Shown: positions 41,420 through 50,491, numbered from the stretch's first letter. The stretch: 57,495 nucleotides of DNA from Flavonifractor sp. An92 (GCF_002159175.1 NZ_NFGZ01000019.1:1-57495), one strand, 5' to 3'. The notes: generated by a model not told the origin, from the letters alone. Translations and numbers: made by a program.

Positions 41420-43897
41420 TTACTTCACGTCCAGCAGGAGGAGGGGGGGCAGCTCCAGCTCCACATTGGGTATTTTTTCCAGCCAAAGGTAGCAGGTACC
41501 GCTGCCCACGGCGGTGAGCTTGCCGTTTTTAATAGTGGCCACGCTCTCGTCGCTGGAGAAGGGCACACATTCGCTGGTCAGGTCCACCAGCGCGCCGGAG
41601 GTGGTCTCGCCGTAAATGGCGATCTGGACGCTGCGGCCCTTGGAGAGGCTCAGGGAGTCGATGGCCGAGTCCACGCTGGTGTTGTCCTGCTTGATGGCCC
41701 AGAAGAGCCGCTGATAGGTCTCAGGCTGAGGCTCCGGCTGGGCGGCAGAGACCACCACAGGGATGGGGGTAGGCACAGAGATGTTTGCGCTGGTGCCAGC
41801 GAAAGCAAAGACCAGCAGAGTGCTGCCCTCCTTGCGGCCGTAAACCAGGTTGCCGTCCACCTCCGCAATGGAGGGATCGGCCAGGTAGAGCTTGGAGCTG
41901 CGGGTGACATCCTGCTCGCTGCCGTCGTCATAGACCGCATAGAGAGCGATGGACGCACCCTGGCCCACCTCCATCTCCAGGCGGCTGGCGCTCCAGCGGT
42001 AGGCCACGATTTTCTTGGAAGGTTCGGGCTGTTCCGGGGTCTCCTTGGCGGTCACCGTGACCGGCACAGGAGCGGGGATGGAGATGCCAGCCGCGGATGC
42101 CATGGAGAGGTAGGTGCTTCCGGCCTGCTTGGCAGTGACGGTACCGTCGGAGGCTACCGTGGCCACACTGATATCGGTACAATACAGGCCGCTCTTGCTG
42201 GTGACGTCGGCGGTGGAGCCGTCGCTGTACTGGGCGGTGACGGTGATCCGGGCGGTCTCGCCTTCGGCCAGGGACAGCTTATCCACCGAGTAGGTGTAGG
42301 CCACCACTTTCTTCTCCGGTTCAGGGGTGACAGGGGTGGAGCCGCCGGGGAGCTCCGCTTTGCTGAGGTCTAGGATGCCGTTGCGGGCGGACTGTTTCAG
42401 GGCGTCCTCCACCTGAGCAGGGGAAATTTCATGATCAAAAAGGTAAAAAACGGCAGATGCGGCACTGACATGGGGCGCGGACATCGACGTGCCGTTCAGG
42501 GACTTGAGAGAACCACCGGGCACATAGGCCTTGATGTTCACACCGGGAGCTTTGATATCCACCGAATTACCATAATTAGAAAAATACGCCTGTTTATCGG
42601 AGCTGTCTACCGCGCCAACGCAGATGACGCCACGCTCCGTCCCGAGATGACTGGGGCAGTAGTACTTGGCGTCCGAGGATTCGTTGCCCGCGCTGACCAC
42701 CACTGTGGTGCCCTTGGCAACGGCGCGCTCAATGGCCTGGTCCAGCACGGTGGAGCTGGTCTTGGGGCCGCCCAGGGACAGGTTGATGACGTCCGCGCCC
42801 TGCTCCGCGGCGTAGCTCACACCGGCGACCACCTGAGAGGTGGAGCCGCCGCCGTTCTCATCCAGAACGCGCACGGCCAGAATGTCCACATCCAGATCGC
42901 CGACACAGTCCACAATCGTACTGGCAATATGGGTGCCGTGGTAGTGCTCATCGTCGGGGTCGGAATCGCCGTCGACGAAATCCCGGCCATTGACCACCCG
43001 GCCTTTCAGCGCCGAAATGCTGTCGTCCACACCGGTGTCCACCACCGCAACGAGGGCATCGCCGGTAAGCTGTCCGGCGTTGTTATCAATGAATTCGTTA
43101 AACGCCGATTTGTCCACACCCCAGGAGTTGTGGCCGCCGCTGGCGGAGACGCTGGAGCCGGTCAGGTCCTCCACGGGGGGGATGTACAAGTCGCCGGAAG
43201 CCGTGTAGCCCCTGGCCTGGAGGGCCTCACAGGCCTCCTTCGCCTCCGTGGGGCTGCCGTACTGGAGCACCCACAGGGAGCCGCCGTTGTGCAGCACCGT
43301 CTCCGCGCCCAGAGTGTCGGGCTGGGTGTCGGACCACACCAGCACCCGGGCGGTCTGCCAGGGAGCGGTGATGAGGATGCTCTGGCTCTCCTGCACCCAC
43401 TGGACATCCATCCCCAAAGTCTCGCTCACGAGCCGGATGGGCACATAGGTGCGGTTGTTGTAGGCGGTGGTGGGGGTATCGCTGGCGATGGACACGCCGT
43501 CCAGGCGGATAGCCTTCTCGCCCACCACGCAGGAGATCTCCTCCCCCTGGGGGGTGGTGATCAGAACCGTCTGGGTGCCAGAGTCAAAGTCCACCCTGGC
43601 TCCCGCCTGTTCGGCTACGTAGCGGATGGGCAAGAGGACGCGACTGGTGGATACTTCCACCATGGGCGCCACATCCATGGCAATGGTACGGCCGTCCACC
43701 TCGAGATTCCTCGAGCCCAAAGTCAGCTTCATCGACCCAAAGAAGTAGGGCTCGTGGGTGTCCTCCACCAGCCGGGCCAGGTCGGCGGCGAAGGAGGCAG
43801 AGCTGCCGGCGGCGCCAGCGGCGGGGAGGGTCCCCACCAGCAGGGTCAGGACCAGCAGCACAGGGGCAAAGCGGTGCATCAATTTGCGGAACTTCAT
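41420..43897 (-). CDS. Secreted S8 subtilisin-like protease with stalk and Big domains, copy B
   Basis: Paralogue of the preceding protease, 825 residues. The start is the ATG at 43897, seven bases after AGGAGG; a TTG two codons earlier is the alternative. Signal peptide ends near AAGAAG. The stalk domain has RVLLPIRYVAEQAG and RTYVPIRLVSETLG. Triad: Asp287 (AVVDTGVD), His320 (HYHGTHIAS) and Ser471 (NGTSMSAPHV), with Asn405 in VSAGNES. Three Big-like repeats follow, each starting like VAYTYSVDKLSLAEGE, VAYRWSASRLEMEVGQG and LFWAIKQDNTSV. First gene of the pair. No anchoring motif is visible, so it is secreted or held by the Big domains. Confidence 0.92.
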   Translation of the reverse strand: MKFRKLMHRFAPVLLVLTLLVGTLPAAGAAGSSASFAADLARLVEDTHEPYFFGSMKLTLGSRNLEVDGRTIAMDVAPMVEVSTSRVLLPIRYVAEQAGARVDFDSGTQTVLITTPQGEEISCVVGEKAIRLDGVSIASDTPTTAYNNRTYVPIRLVSETLGMDVQWVQESQSILITAPWQTARVLVWSDTQPDTLGAETVLHNGGSLWVLQYGSPTEAKEACEALQARGYTASGDLYIPPVEDLTGSSVSASGGHNSWGVDKSAFNEFIDNNAGQLTGDALVAVVDTGVDDSISALKGRVVNGRDFVDGDSDPDDEHYHGTHIASTIVDCVGDLDVDILAVRVLDENGGGSTSQVVAGVSYAAEQGADVINLSLGGPKTSSTVLDQAIERAVAKGTTVVVSAGNESSDAKYYCPSHLGTERGVICVGAVDSSDKQAYFSNYGNSVDIKAPGVNIKAYVPGGSLKSLNGTSMSAPHVSAASAVFYLFDHEISPAQVEDALKQSARNGILDLSKAELPGGSTPVTPEPEKKVVAYTYSVDKLSLAEGETARITVTAQYSDGSTADVTSKSGLYCTDISVATVASDGTVTAKQAGSTYLSMASAAGISIPAPVPVTVTAKETPEQPEPSKKIVAYRWSASRLEMEVGQGASIALYAVYDDGSEQDVTRSSKLYLADPSIAEVDGNLVYGRKEGSTLLVFAFAGTSANISVPTPIPVVVSAAQPEPQPETYQRLFWAIKQDNTSVDSAIDSLSLSKGRSVQIAIYGETTSGALVDLTSECVPFSSDESVATIKNGKLTAVGSGTCYLWLEKIPNVELELPPLLLLDVK

Positions 43898-44140
43898 GTT
43901 CAATCCTCCTATCTATTCACAAAAGCACATAGGTCCGGGGAAATCAGGGGCCAGGGGGCGGGGACGGGTCCTCACCCCCTTCCCGGCGCGGCCGGAGCCG
44001 CCGTCGGGCCCCTTTTATTCGGAACCCGGAACGCTGGGGCGGGATACGGCCTGGACGGACCCGCCGCACCTCTTCCGGGCGGTCCGGCATGGAAAATCGG
44101 TGATTTCTCATGTGGATCATCCTTTCTTTTGGATGGTTTT

Positions 44141-44169
44141 ATTGTATAAAATCGAGGGGGAAGTGTCGC
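44141..44169 (-). promoter_or_regulatory. Candidate subtilase promoter
   Basis: On the minus strand GCGACA, 17 bases, TACAAT. The leader would be about 240 bases and highly structured. Confidence 0.45.
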
Positions 44170-44287
44170 CCTCACTTGTGCTTCACTTTCTGCATTCAGC
44201 TTACCGGAACGGCCTTTGAAAAGCTAGGAAAGCGGATGGTAAGAATCCGGTAAGCGATGGAAAGCAGATGCCTCCGGTTGGAAATTG

Positions 44288-44296
44288 TGTTATAAT
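44288..44296 (+). promoter_or_regulatory. Extended -10 promoter of the unknown module
   Basis: TGTTATAAT: perfect TATAAT with TG one base upstream. No matching -35. Predicted start near 44303, giving a leader of only about 15 bases. Confidence 0.5.
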
Positions 44297-44317
44297 CGGG
44301 GAAAAGGGGGTGGCGAC

Positions 44318-46663
44318 ATGCTGGACAACACCTTCCTCCACCATTACCTGCAAGGCCTGTCGGGAAACAGTACCCAGGCCATCGCGGAGGAGCTGTACCT
44401 GTTCGACCGCAACGCCGTCCAGCGCTGGAGCAGCGGCAACAAAGGGCGGGCCTGGTGGCCGCGGCTGGCCGATTGGCGCGGCAATGCGGAGCACCTGGGG
44501 AACCAACAGCTCCCCGATGGCTTCGACCTTTCCCAGCGGCTCCATGAGGTGGTCCGGGCGTATGTCCGGCAGTTCCGGAGCGACAGCGAGGAGGAGGCTT
44601 ATCACTGCCTGCTGGACGCCTGCCGGGACTGGCTCATCGACCCGGCGGAGTGTACCCGGCTGGAGGAGATAAAGGACCTGGACCAGGCCTTAGAGTATGT
44701 CATCCAGCGGGCCATCCAGGCCGCCGACCGGCATGAGCCCACGCAGCGGTCTTACCGGGAGCGGTTCACCTTCCCGAAGGATCTGAGCGAGGAGGACATC
44801 CGTGCCGCCGCGGCCTACTACGACCAGCGGGCGGAATTTCAACGCCTGGTCCAGGCCCAGGACTGGGAAGGGGCCTACACCGCCGGAGAGGACTTCTGGC
44901 GCTTTTTAAGGGGAAATGCCGACCGTCTTTCCCTGAGCCTGCCTGATGTGGGCTATGCCCCTGACCGCAAGAACCACCGGGCTCTCTCGCCCGCCCTGTG
45001 CGCGATACCGAAGGATGGGCTGCCACTCTTCTGCGCCCGGCACCGGCTGGAACAGGGGGAGCTGCTCCTCCGCTGGTCCCGGGAGAAGGATTCCAACACT
45101 GCGCAGCAGCTGCGGCGCCTGGAGGCCCTGGAGGTCCTGGCGGAGGCGGAAACGCTGGCCCAGCAGGCAGCGGGTATGGAGAACATCCTGCTAGAGAGCA
45201 CCTGCAAAGGGACGCCGCCCCTCTCCCCTGTTCTCCAGGCCCAGGCGCAGCTGGACCGGGCGGAGCTCTTTTTGGATCTGGACTGCCCGGACTGGCCGGC
45301 GGAGGACCGGAACCGCTGTGCACTGGACCCGGCGGAGGCCGCGATAAAGGCGGCAGAACCGCTCCTCTCCGGTGGGCACACCCCCGCACTGGAGGAGCGC
45401 CGGACGCGGATTCAGGAAATTCTGAATACCCGCCGGGCCCCCGCGGTTTCCTGTCCGGCAGAAGTCCCTCCGGCAGAGGCCACGCCTATTTACAGTCCCG
45501 CCTTTGACAGCGCTGCCGCAGCCGAGCGGGACAACCAGGAGGACCTGGAGCTTCTCCTCTTCCAGCTCTCCGCCAGCAGCCGCACGGTGCTCTTCACCCT
45601 CCCCCAGGTGATGGACAACCGCTATCTGCTCTCTCTGCTCCACCACAGCGGCTTTCGCAGCCTCTGCCAGAGCGGCGTGGCAGCCCTCTCCGCCTTCACC
45701 CCCCAGGGCCAGGACCCGATTCTGGACCCAGCGGAGTATCTGCTCCAGAGTCTCCAGAATGAGAAGTTCTGCTTTTCCGCCTCCCCGTGGCTGGCGCAGG
45801 AGGCGGTACGGCAGGCGGTGGGCTGGGGGATCGCGGAGCATCGCCCCTTCCGCTCGGTGGCGCCGGAGCTCCCGGACGCGTCCCGGGCGGAGCTGGAGGA
45901 GCTGTACGGGGCCTACCGCCTGGCCTCGGAGGTCTTTCGGCCCTCCCTCATCCGTACCTTCCACCAGGACACCACCGTCTCCCGGCGCACTGCTCCTCCG
46001 GCGGTGACCCTGCCCCAGGAGATCCAAAGCCGCATTAACGCGCTGTGGGAGGATGAGGAACACCTCTCCCTCCCGGGGCGGGCGGCGCTGCTGACCCAGG
46101 CCCAGGCGCTTCAGAAGGCGGCGGAGGCGGAAGGGCTTCGATTCCGCAGCGACTACCGTGCCGCACTGGACCGGTGGCGGAATGAAGCGGCGTATGCTGA
46201 GCGGGAGCTGGACTTTTTCCGTGCCCTGGTGGACGGGTGCTACTCGGCCAATCTGGGCCGTCGGGCCTGTCCGGCCCTCTACGACCAGCCGGTGGACCCT
46301 CTGCTGTGCCTCCACGCCGTGGACGGACCGGCGGAGCGCCGGGGGGACTCCAGCGGCGCGGTGCGCTATGCCTTCCGGCTCTACCGGGACCGGCGGTCCG
46401 GAACGCGCACCCTGCTGGACTGGCAGAACATCACGGAAGTGGCCCTGACGGCCCGAAGGCTGGAGTTGGAGCGGCAGTCGCCCGCCCAGAAGGAGACCCG
46501 GCTGGGGCTGGGCTTCCTGGACACCGAGGGCGGCGCCCTGTGCAGTGACTTCCAGGGCAAGACCACCTCCGGCCACACCACCCGGCTCACTCAGGACGCC
46601 GGGACGCAGGAGATGCAGTCGGAGCTGTATCTGGCCGGGAAAAACGAATCGATACGGAGGTAA
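44318..46663 (+). CDS. Large cytoplasmic protein of unknown function
   Basis: I do not recognise this 781-residue protein. It has no signal peptide or membrane helix. The N-terminal 50 residues (QAIAEELYLFDRNAVQRWSS) look like a possible DNA- or protein-binding helix bundle. A long helical, coiled-coil-like stretch around 250-300 (LRRLEALEVLAEAETLAQQ) follows, and the rest is rich in Glu, Ala, Leu and Arg. Start at 44318 is supported by GGGGGTGG. The next gene begins six bases after the stop, so they form an operon. The pairing suggests the two proteins act together. Confidence 0.7.
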   Translation: MLDNTFLHHYLQGLSGNSTQAIAEELYLFDRNAVQRWSSGNKGRAWWPRLADWRGNAEHLGNQQLPDGFDLSQRLHEVVRAYVRQFRSDSEEEAYHCLLDACRDWLIDPAECTRLEEIKDLDQALEYVIQRAIQAADRHEPTQRSYRERFTFPKDLSEEDIRAAAAYYDQRAEFQRLVQAQDWEGAYTAGEDFWRFLRGNADRLSLSLPDVGYAPDRKNHRALSPALCAIPKDGLPLFCARHRLEQGELLLRWSREKDSNTAQQLRRLEALEVLAEAETLAQQAAGMENILLESTCKGTPPLSPVLQAQAQLDRAELFLDLDCPDWPAEDRNRCALDPAEAAIKAAEPLLSGGHTPALEERRTRIQEILNTRRAPAVSCPAEVPPAEATPIYSPAFDSAAAAERDNQEDLELLLFQLSASSRTVLFTLPQVMDNRYLLSLLHHSGFRSLCQSGVAALSAFTPQGQDPILDPAEYLLQSLQNEKFCFSASPWLAQEAVRQAVGWGIAEHRPFRSVAPELPDASRAELEELYGAYRLASEVFRPSLIRTFHQDTTVSRRTAPPAVTLPQEIQSRINALWEDEEHLSLPGRAALLTQAQALQKAAEAEGLRFRSDYRAALDRWRNEAAYAERELDFFRALVDGCYSANLGRRACPALYDQPVDPLLCLHAVDGPAERRGDSSGAVRYAFRLYRDRRSGTRTLLDWQNITEVALTARRLELERQSPAQKETRLGLGFLDTEGGALCSDFQGKTTSGHTTRLTQDAGTQEMQSELYLAGKNESIRR

Positions 46664-46669
46664 GGACAC

Positions 46670-47932
46670 ATGCCGGGAAGATCGCGGCAGGCTAATCTGT
46701 TTTTCATCCTCAATAATGCCATACGGGGGGCTATCGCCGAGAGCCTGGGGCGCCCCTGCACCTGGGGGACCTACTGTCTGGAACTGTACGGCTGGCTGGA
46801 GGATTTTGCAAATCGGGTGGAGCGGCTCCGCTCTGCCGATGAGAAGGCCTGCAATCAGTATCTCAACGACCTGTCCTACAATGCCCTGGTGAAGCTCAGC
46901 AAGAAAGACGACGGCGTGAGCCTGCTGGACACCTCGAGCCCCTATCTGCTGGAATTCCGGGGCGGCAAGAAGGTGCTCTACCGCCCGCTGAACCAGCCCT
47001 CCGTCCGCCGGAAGGCGGCGGAGCATCTGAAGCGCTGGTATGGGGACCGCTTCTCCGCCCTGGCTCCGGAGAACTGCCTCGACCTGGTGCGCCCCGGCGT
47101 TGAGGCCCTGCGCTCCGGCGGGATGGAGCTGCCCGACGCCTGCGGCGTCTTTGAGCGCTGGCAGGGGGAGGCGGAGCGGGGGGAGCGGGACCCCTACGAC
47201 CTGTGGGCCGCCCTGCTCATCTACGCCCAGACCGAGCTTCTGCCGGTGGAGGGCGGACCCGCCCTTCGGACCGGGGGGACGGCCAATGTCCACATGGCCT
47301 CCAAGGGGGAGATCGAGAGCCGCTTCTCGCTGGAAGAGCGGTACCTGAACGCCAAGCGGCTGGTGGTCATCAATTACGCCGGCACATCCTTTCTGGCCGG
47401 GCGGATGGTGACCACCGAGACCCACAGCGACTGGGACATCTTTTTCCTCAATCTCTCACGGGGCGGCACGGAGGTGCGCATCGTCCTCACCGATCCGGAC
47501 TCCCACGCGGCCGAGGACGCTGCACGCTATAAAATGCGCCCCCGCACCCTGATGGAGGACTGCCCGCTGGACCGGATTATTGGGCGGAACATCCACACGC
47601 TGCGGGATCTGGTCTGGCGGTATCCGGAGTGCGATCTGCGCTGTTTCCTCACCGAGGTGGCCCTCCCCTGCGCCTATCTGAAGGCGGAATTTGACGACCC
47701 GGACCGGGACAATCTCAAGGTGGATCTCTATCTCCCCTCTTTCACCGAATACGGCCCGGCGGTGGAGGTGCGCCCCGGCCGGCGGGAACAGACCGTGCTG
47801 GACGAGAGCCAGTGCGACAACCGCCTGCGGCAGAGTTTTCTCATCTTCCGGAAAGAGCAGCCGGAGCTCTATCAGAGCTTTTCAGACAACATGGAGCAGA
47901 TCCTGGCCCACAGCCGGGAGCTGGAACTTTAG
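46670..47932 (+). CDS. Unknown protein with a PLD/DUF5919-like C-terminal region
   Basis: Protein of 420 residues without a signal peptide or membrane helix. The N-terminal 200 residues are helical and unrecognised. The C-terminal half reads VINYAGTSFLAGRM, then SDWDIFFLNLSRGGTEVRIVL, then DPDSHAAEDAARYKMRP, then a later CDLRCFLTEVALPCAY and VDLYLP. This pattern of a target strand, 'xGxxVRIxLxDPDS' and a late 'xDxRxF' strand resembles the inactive phospholipase-D-like DUF5919 domain found behind helix-turn-helix domains. That match is by eye and tentative. CGGAGG precedes the ATG; coupled to the 781-residue gene upstream and followed by the cupin gene after nine bases. Confidence 0.7.
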   Translation: MPGRSRQANLFFILNNAIRGAIAESLGRPCTWGTYCLELYGWLEDFANRVERLRSADEKACNQYLNDLSYNALVKLSKKDDGVSLLDTSSPYLLEFRGGKKVLYRPLNQPSVRRKAAEHLKRWYGDRFSALAPENCLDLVRPGVEALRSGGMELPDACGVFERWQGEAERGERDPYDLWAALLIYAQTELLPVEGGPALRTGGTANVHMASKGEIESRFSLEERYLNAKRLVVINYAGTSFLAGRMVTTETHSDWDIFFLNLSRGGTEVRIVLTDPDSHAAEDAARYKMRPRTLMEDCPLDRIIGRNIHTLRDLVWRYPECDLRCFLTEVALPCAYLKAEFDDPDRDNLKVDLYLPSFTEYGPAVEVRPGRREQTVLDESQCDNRLRQSFLIFRKEQPELYQSFSDNMEQILAHSRELEL

Positions 47933-47941
47933 GAGGTGCCT

Positions 47942-48376
47942 ATGGAACGCAGCGAACACGAACTCTGTCTCTTCCGCCGGGAGGACGTGGAGCAGGCCAC
48001 GGAGGTCCACTTCCGGCAGTATTTCTGTGGAAATCTCCGCCTGCCTCAGGAGCTGGACTTTATCCGCACCGCCGACCTGGAGATCGGCATCAGCCGGTAC
48101 GACCACTTTGCCGCCGACCAGCCCCACGCCCACGCCCGCACGCCGGACATGGTGTATGTCCTGGAGGGGGAATATCACATCCGCCTGCCGGAGGAGGGAA
48201 AAGACCTGATCCTGCGGGCGGGGGATTTCCTCAGCATCCCCCCGAAAACCCCCTACGCCTCCAAGGCCCGGGCGGGCACCCGGGTGCTCTTTGTGAAACA
48301 GACCCCGGAAAACGACAAGCTCCCCTATCCGCCGGACGACGCACTCCGCCGCTGGCTGGAGGAAGAGCCGGTGTGA
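47942..48376 (+). CDS. Cupin domain protein
   Basis: Small beta-barrel protein of 144 residues. Motif 1 is QPHAHARTPDMVYVLEGE, with the His-x-His and Glu of metal-binding cupins. Motif 2, GDFLSIPPKTPYA, lacks the usual histidine after the prolines, so the metal site may be incomplete. Ribosome site TAGGAGG lies just before the ATG at 47942, overlapping the previous stop. Third gene of the 44.3-48.4 kb operon, ending at a perfect terminator. Could bind a small ligand rather than catalyse. Confidence 0.82.
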   Translation: MERSEHELCLFRREDVEQATEVHFRQYFCGNLRLPQELDFIRTADLEIGISRYDHFAADQPHAHARTPDMVYVLEGEYHIRLPEEGKDLILRAGDFLSIPPKTPYASKARAGTRVLFVKQTPENDKLPYPPDDALRRWLEEEPV

Positions 48377-48401
48377 GCGGGAAGCCATGAACCGTACAGC
48401 A

Positions 48402-48445
48402 AACGGCACGTGCCGAATCAAACGTTTGATTCGGCACGTGCCGTT
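48402..48445. terminator. Bidirectional palindromic terminator
   Basis: A perfect palindrome of 22 bp per arm beginning AACGGCACGTGCCGAATC. It ends the cupin operon and, in the other direction, the esterase gene that stops at 48466. Confidence 0.9.
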
Positions 48446-48465
48446 GTCTTTGCCTGCGGACAGAT

Positions 48466-49413
48466 TCAGCAGCCCAGCTGCCGGAGAAATTCCGCCATCG
48501 CGGTCATGGCCTCTCCCGCGCTCTTGAGGGGGAACATCTGGAACACATGCCACATGTCCGGCCAGCTCTGGAGGACACAGGGGACCTCCGCCGAGATCAG
48601 CGCCTGCTGGAGCCCCTTGGAATCGGAGTAGAGGATCTCCCGCTCGCCCACCTGGATCAGGGTGGGCGGCAGGCCGGACAGGTCTGCAAACAGGGGGGAG
48701 AACTGGGGGAGGCTGTAATCGGTCTCCGGGGCGTAGGCGCGGCGCACCGACTGGATGTAGTGGTTGGTCAGCATGGGGTCCAGTTCCTCCCGCTGGGTGT
48801 AGGACTCGCCGCTGGCCGTCATATCCGTCCAGGGGGAGAAGAGGACCAGCCGTCCGGGGAGGAGCCGCCCCTCCGCCTTCAGGGCGAGGGTCAGCTCCAG
48901 CGCCAGATTTCCGCCCGCGGAGTGCCCGGCCAGGATCACGTTCTTGGCGCCCCAGCCCTGGTGCATGAGGGATTCCCACGCCTTTAGCGCGTCCTCCAGC
49001 GCGGCCGGATAGGGGAACTCCGGGGCCAGCCGGTACTGGAAGGCCAGGACCTCGCAGCCCGTCGCGCTGGCCATTTTCGCGGCCAGCACTCTGGCGTAGC
49101 CCGGGTTTCCGCTGGTGTATCCGCCGCCGTGGCAGTAGAGGATCACGTTGTTGTGACTGTGGCCCCGCTCCGGGCGGACCCAGGCCATGGGCATCCCGTC
49201 CAGGACGAAGGGCTCCCAGCTGAAGCCGATGGGCGGGGACATGAGCCGCCCCAGGACCTCCTGGCCCTTGCGCTGGTAGGCCAGATCTTTGGCGTCCATG
49301 GAGTCCGGCGAGGTGGTGCTGCGGACGGTCTTGAGGGCCGCCATCATGGCGTCGGTGAGCTTCTGGTTGAGGCGTTCTGCGGTCTCCTGGGGGCGATTGA
49401 GGGTCGTGTTCAT
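48466..49413 (-). CDS. Alpha/beta-hydrolase esterase (hormone-sensitive-lipase type)
   Basis: Cytoplasmic carboxylesterase, 315 residues. HGGG (95-98) forms the oxyanion hole, and GHSAGG (163-168) has the nucleophile Ser165. A C-terminal PDMWHVF carries the catalytic histidine. The acid residue is less clear, with VGEREILYSD in the region where an aspartate is usual. The ATG at 49413 is chosen because AAAGGTGG lies eight bases away; a GTG at 49425 overlaps that site. Its promoter at 49446-49487 carries one of five GTTG/CAAC palindromes recognised by the neighbouring Crp/Fnr regulator. Likely substrate: short acyl esters. Confidence 0.9.
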   Translation of the reverse strand: MNTTLNRPQETAERLNQKLTDAMMAALKTVRSTTSPDSMDAKDLAYQRKGQEVLGRLMSPPIGFSWEPFVLDGMPMAWVRPERGHSHNNVILYCHGGGYTSGNPGYARVLAAKMASATGCEVLAFQYRLAPEFPYPAALEDALKAWESLMHQGWGAKNVILAGHSAGGNLALELTLALKAEGRLLPGRLVLFSPWTDMTASGESYTQREELDPMLTNHYIQSVRRAYAPETDYSLPQFSPLFADLSGLPPTLIQVGEREILYSDSKGLQQALISAEVPCVLQSWPDMWHVFQMFPLKSAGEAMTAMAEFLRQLGC

Positions 49414-49445
49414 AGGATAATCCACCTTTCCTGTGGTCTGTATTC

Positions 49446-49487
49446 AGAATAACACGGCGGCGTCCGAGATACGGTTGTACCGCCAAC
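49446..49487 (-). promoter_or_regulatory. Crp/Fnr-type site and promoter of the esterase gene
   Basis: On the minus strand the operator reads GTTGG-CGGT-ACAAC (49474-49487), one mismatch from the consensus, centred 29.5 bases upstream of the -10 TATTCT (49446-49451). No good -35 exists, as expected for an activator-dependent promoter. Confidence 0.75.
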
Positions 49488-49501
49488 GGGGCCGTGATTG
49501 T

Positions 49502-49966
49502 TTAGGGATTGAGCCGCCAGATCACCAGATTGAGGTAGCCCGCATAGCTGACCCAGAGAAAATAGGGCACCTGCAGCCAGGCGGCGGCGGGGCTGGCCGA
49601 GTCGAACACCATCATCATGAGGAAAATGGACACCCACAGAAGGCACAGGCAGATCAGCGCGCCCAGATAGGCTCCGGCCCCGAAGAACAGCAGGCTCCAG
49701 GCCGCGTTCAGCGCCAGCTGGACACACCAGAGCACGAAGGCAGTCCTGTGCTCCGTGCCCACCCGCCGCAGTACCAGGGCGAGGCCGATGCCCATCAGCA
49801 GGTACAGCACCGTCCACACCACTGGAAACAGGGCCCCCGGCGGGGTCAGAGGCGATTTTTCCAGCAGCGGATAGACCGTCTCCAGGCCGGTGCGGGCGAA
49901 ATAGCCGGACAGAGTTCCCACACTCAGCGCCAGAAGGGGGAAGAACAGGAAGCCTCGTTTTTTCAT
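49502..49966 (-). CDS. tspO: TspO/MBR family membrane protein
   Basis: Five-helix membrane protein of 154 residues, normal for TspO. LTPPGALFPVVWTVLYLLMGI and LNAAWSLLFFGAG are diagnostic. Family members bind porphyrins and other hydrophobic ligands and act in stress and tetrapyrrole responses. Of two adjacent ATGs the one at 49966 has better spacing from GAAGGAG. It lies 14 bases after the DUF308 gene and shares its activator-type promoter. Confidence 0.95.
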   Translation of the reverse strand: MKKRGFLFFPLLALSVGTLSGYFARTGLETVYPLLEKSPLTPPGALFPVVWTVLYLLMGIGLALVLRRVGTEHRTAFVLWCVQLALNAAWSLLFFGAGAYLGALICLCLLWVSIFLMMMVFDSASPAAAWLQVPYFLWVSYAGYLNLVIWRLNP

Positions 49967-49980
49967 CATCGTCTCCTTCG

Positions 49981-50418
49981 TCAAGACGCCCGGGAATGGG
50001 CTCCGCGCCGGACCGACCAGTGCCGGAACAACAGGGTGACAGCGGCGGCCAGGAAATAGATGCCCCACACCGTCGTCAGGGCAAACCAGCTGACGATGGG
50101 GTTGAAGAACATCAGCAGGCTCAACAGATAGTTCAGGACCCCGCTCACCAGCATCCAGACGCTGCGGAGCTCTTTTGCGGCCAAAAAGAAGGCAGCGGCC
50201 TGGGAGATCCCGTAGAGCAACAGCGCGGCCGTCAGGAAGAAGGCGAAACTCACGCCGGCGGCCAGGGGAAAGGCCAGCGCGGTGAGGCCGAGGACGGCCA
50301 GGAGCAGCGCGGAGAGCAGCTCCATGCTGCGGCTCCTTCCGGGTTCCAGGTTCTGCGCGTCCAAGGGCTGGTACTCGGCGTCCAGCACCGTGTCCATTCT
50401 GTGATTGTTCCGGTCCAT
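49981..50418 (-). CDS. DUF308 (HdeD-like) membrane protein, upstream of tspO
   Basis: Membrane protein of 145 residues, with a hydrophilic N-terminus of about 30 residues and four helices (around 33-53, 57-77, 85-105 and 108-128). LLLYGISQAAAFF and FFNPIVSWFALTTVWGIYFLAA match the repeating helix-pair pattern of HdeD/DUF308 proteins, which in E. coli are linked to acid stress. Shorter than the two-repeat form (compare the 185-residue copy at 55993). It heads a two-gene operon with tspO, controlled by the operator at 50520-50533. Confidence 0.82.
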   Translation of the reverse strand: MDRNNHRMDTVLDAEYQPLDAQNLEPGRSRSMELLSALLLAVLGLTALAFPLAAGVSFAFFLTAALLLYGISQAAAFFLAAKELRSVWMLVSGVLNYLLSLLMFFNPIVSWFALTTVWGIYFLAAAVTLLFRHWSVRRGAHSRAS

Positions 50419-50491
50419 AGGCGACCCCTCTCCAAATCAAACTGGCTCGGATGCGGCGCGGCGGATTCCGCCCGGCATCTGAACTGTATCC

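Larger units (their letters stand above)
43898..44317. other. Divergent intergenic region between subtilase and unknown-module genes
   Basis: No convincing gene. It contains the minus-strand promoter candidate at 44141-44169 with a long GC-rich, hairpin-prone leader (43900-44060) for the subtilases, and an extended -10 at 44288-44296 for the plus-strand module. Short open frames here lack ribosome sites. Confidence 0.6.

Noticed and set aside
43972-44219. Small open frames in the gap before the unknown module
   Set aside because: No ribosome sites, Pro/Arg/Gly-rich translations on both strands typical of random GC-rich DNA.
44271-44296. GGTTGGAAATTGTG as a sixth activator site before the unknown module
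   Set aside because: Right half does not match ACAAC and the distance to TATAAT is wrong (not 29.5 bases).
45191-47425. Antisense frame opposite the unknown module genes
   Set aside because: Low-complexity translation and no start signal. The plus-strand genes have ribosome sites and tight operon spacing, although their functions are unknown, so this is slightly less certain than the other shadows.
35361-48445. CGGCACGTGCCG shared by the terminators at 35361 and 48402 as a mobile repeat
   Set aside because: Only two copies, each fully inside a terminator stem; GC palindromes easily converge, and no target-site or flanking similarity is seen.
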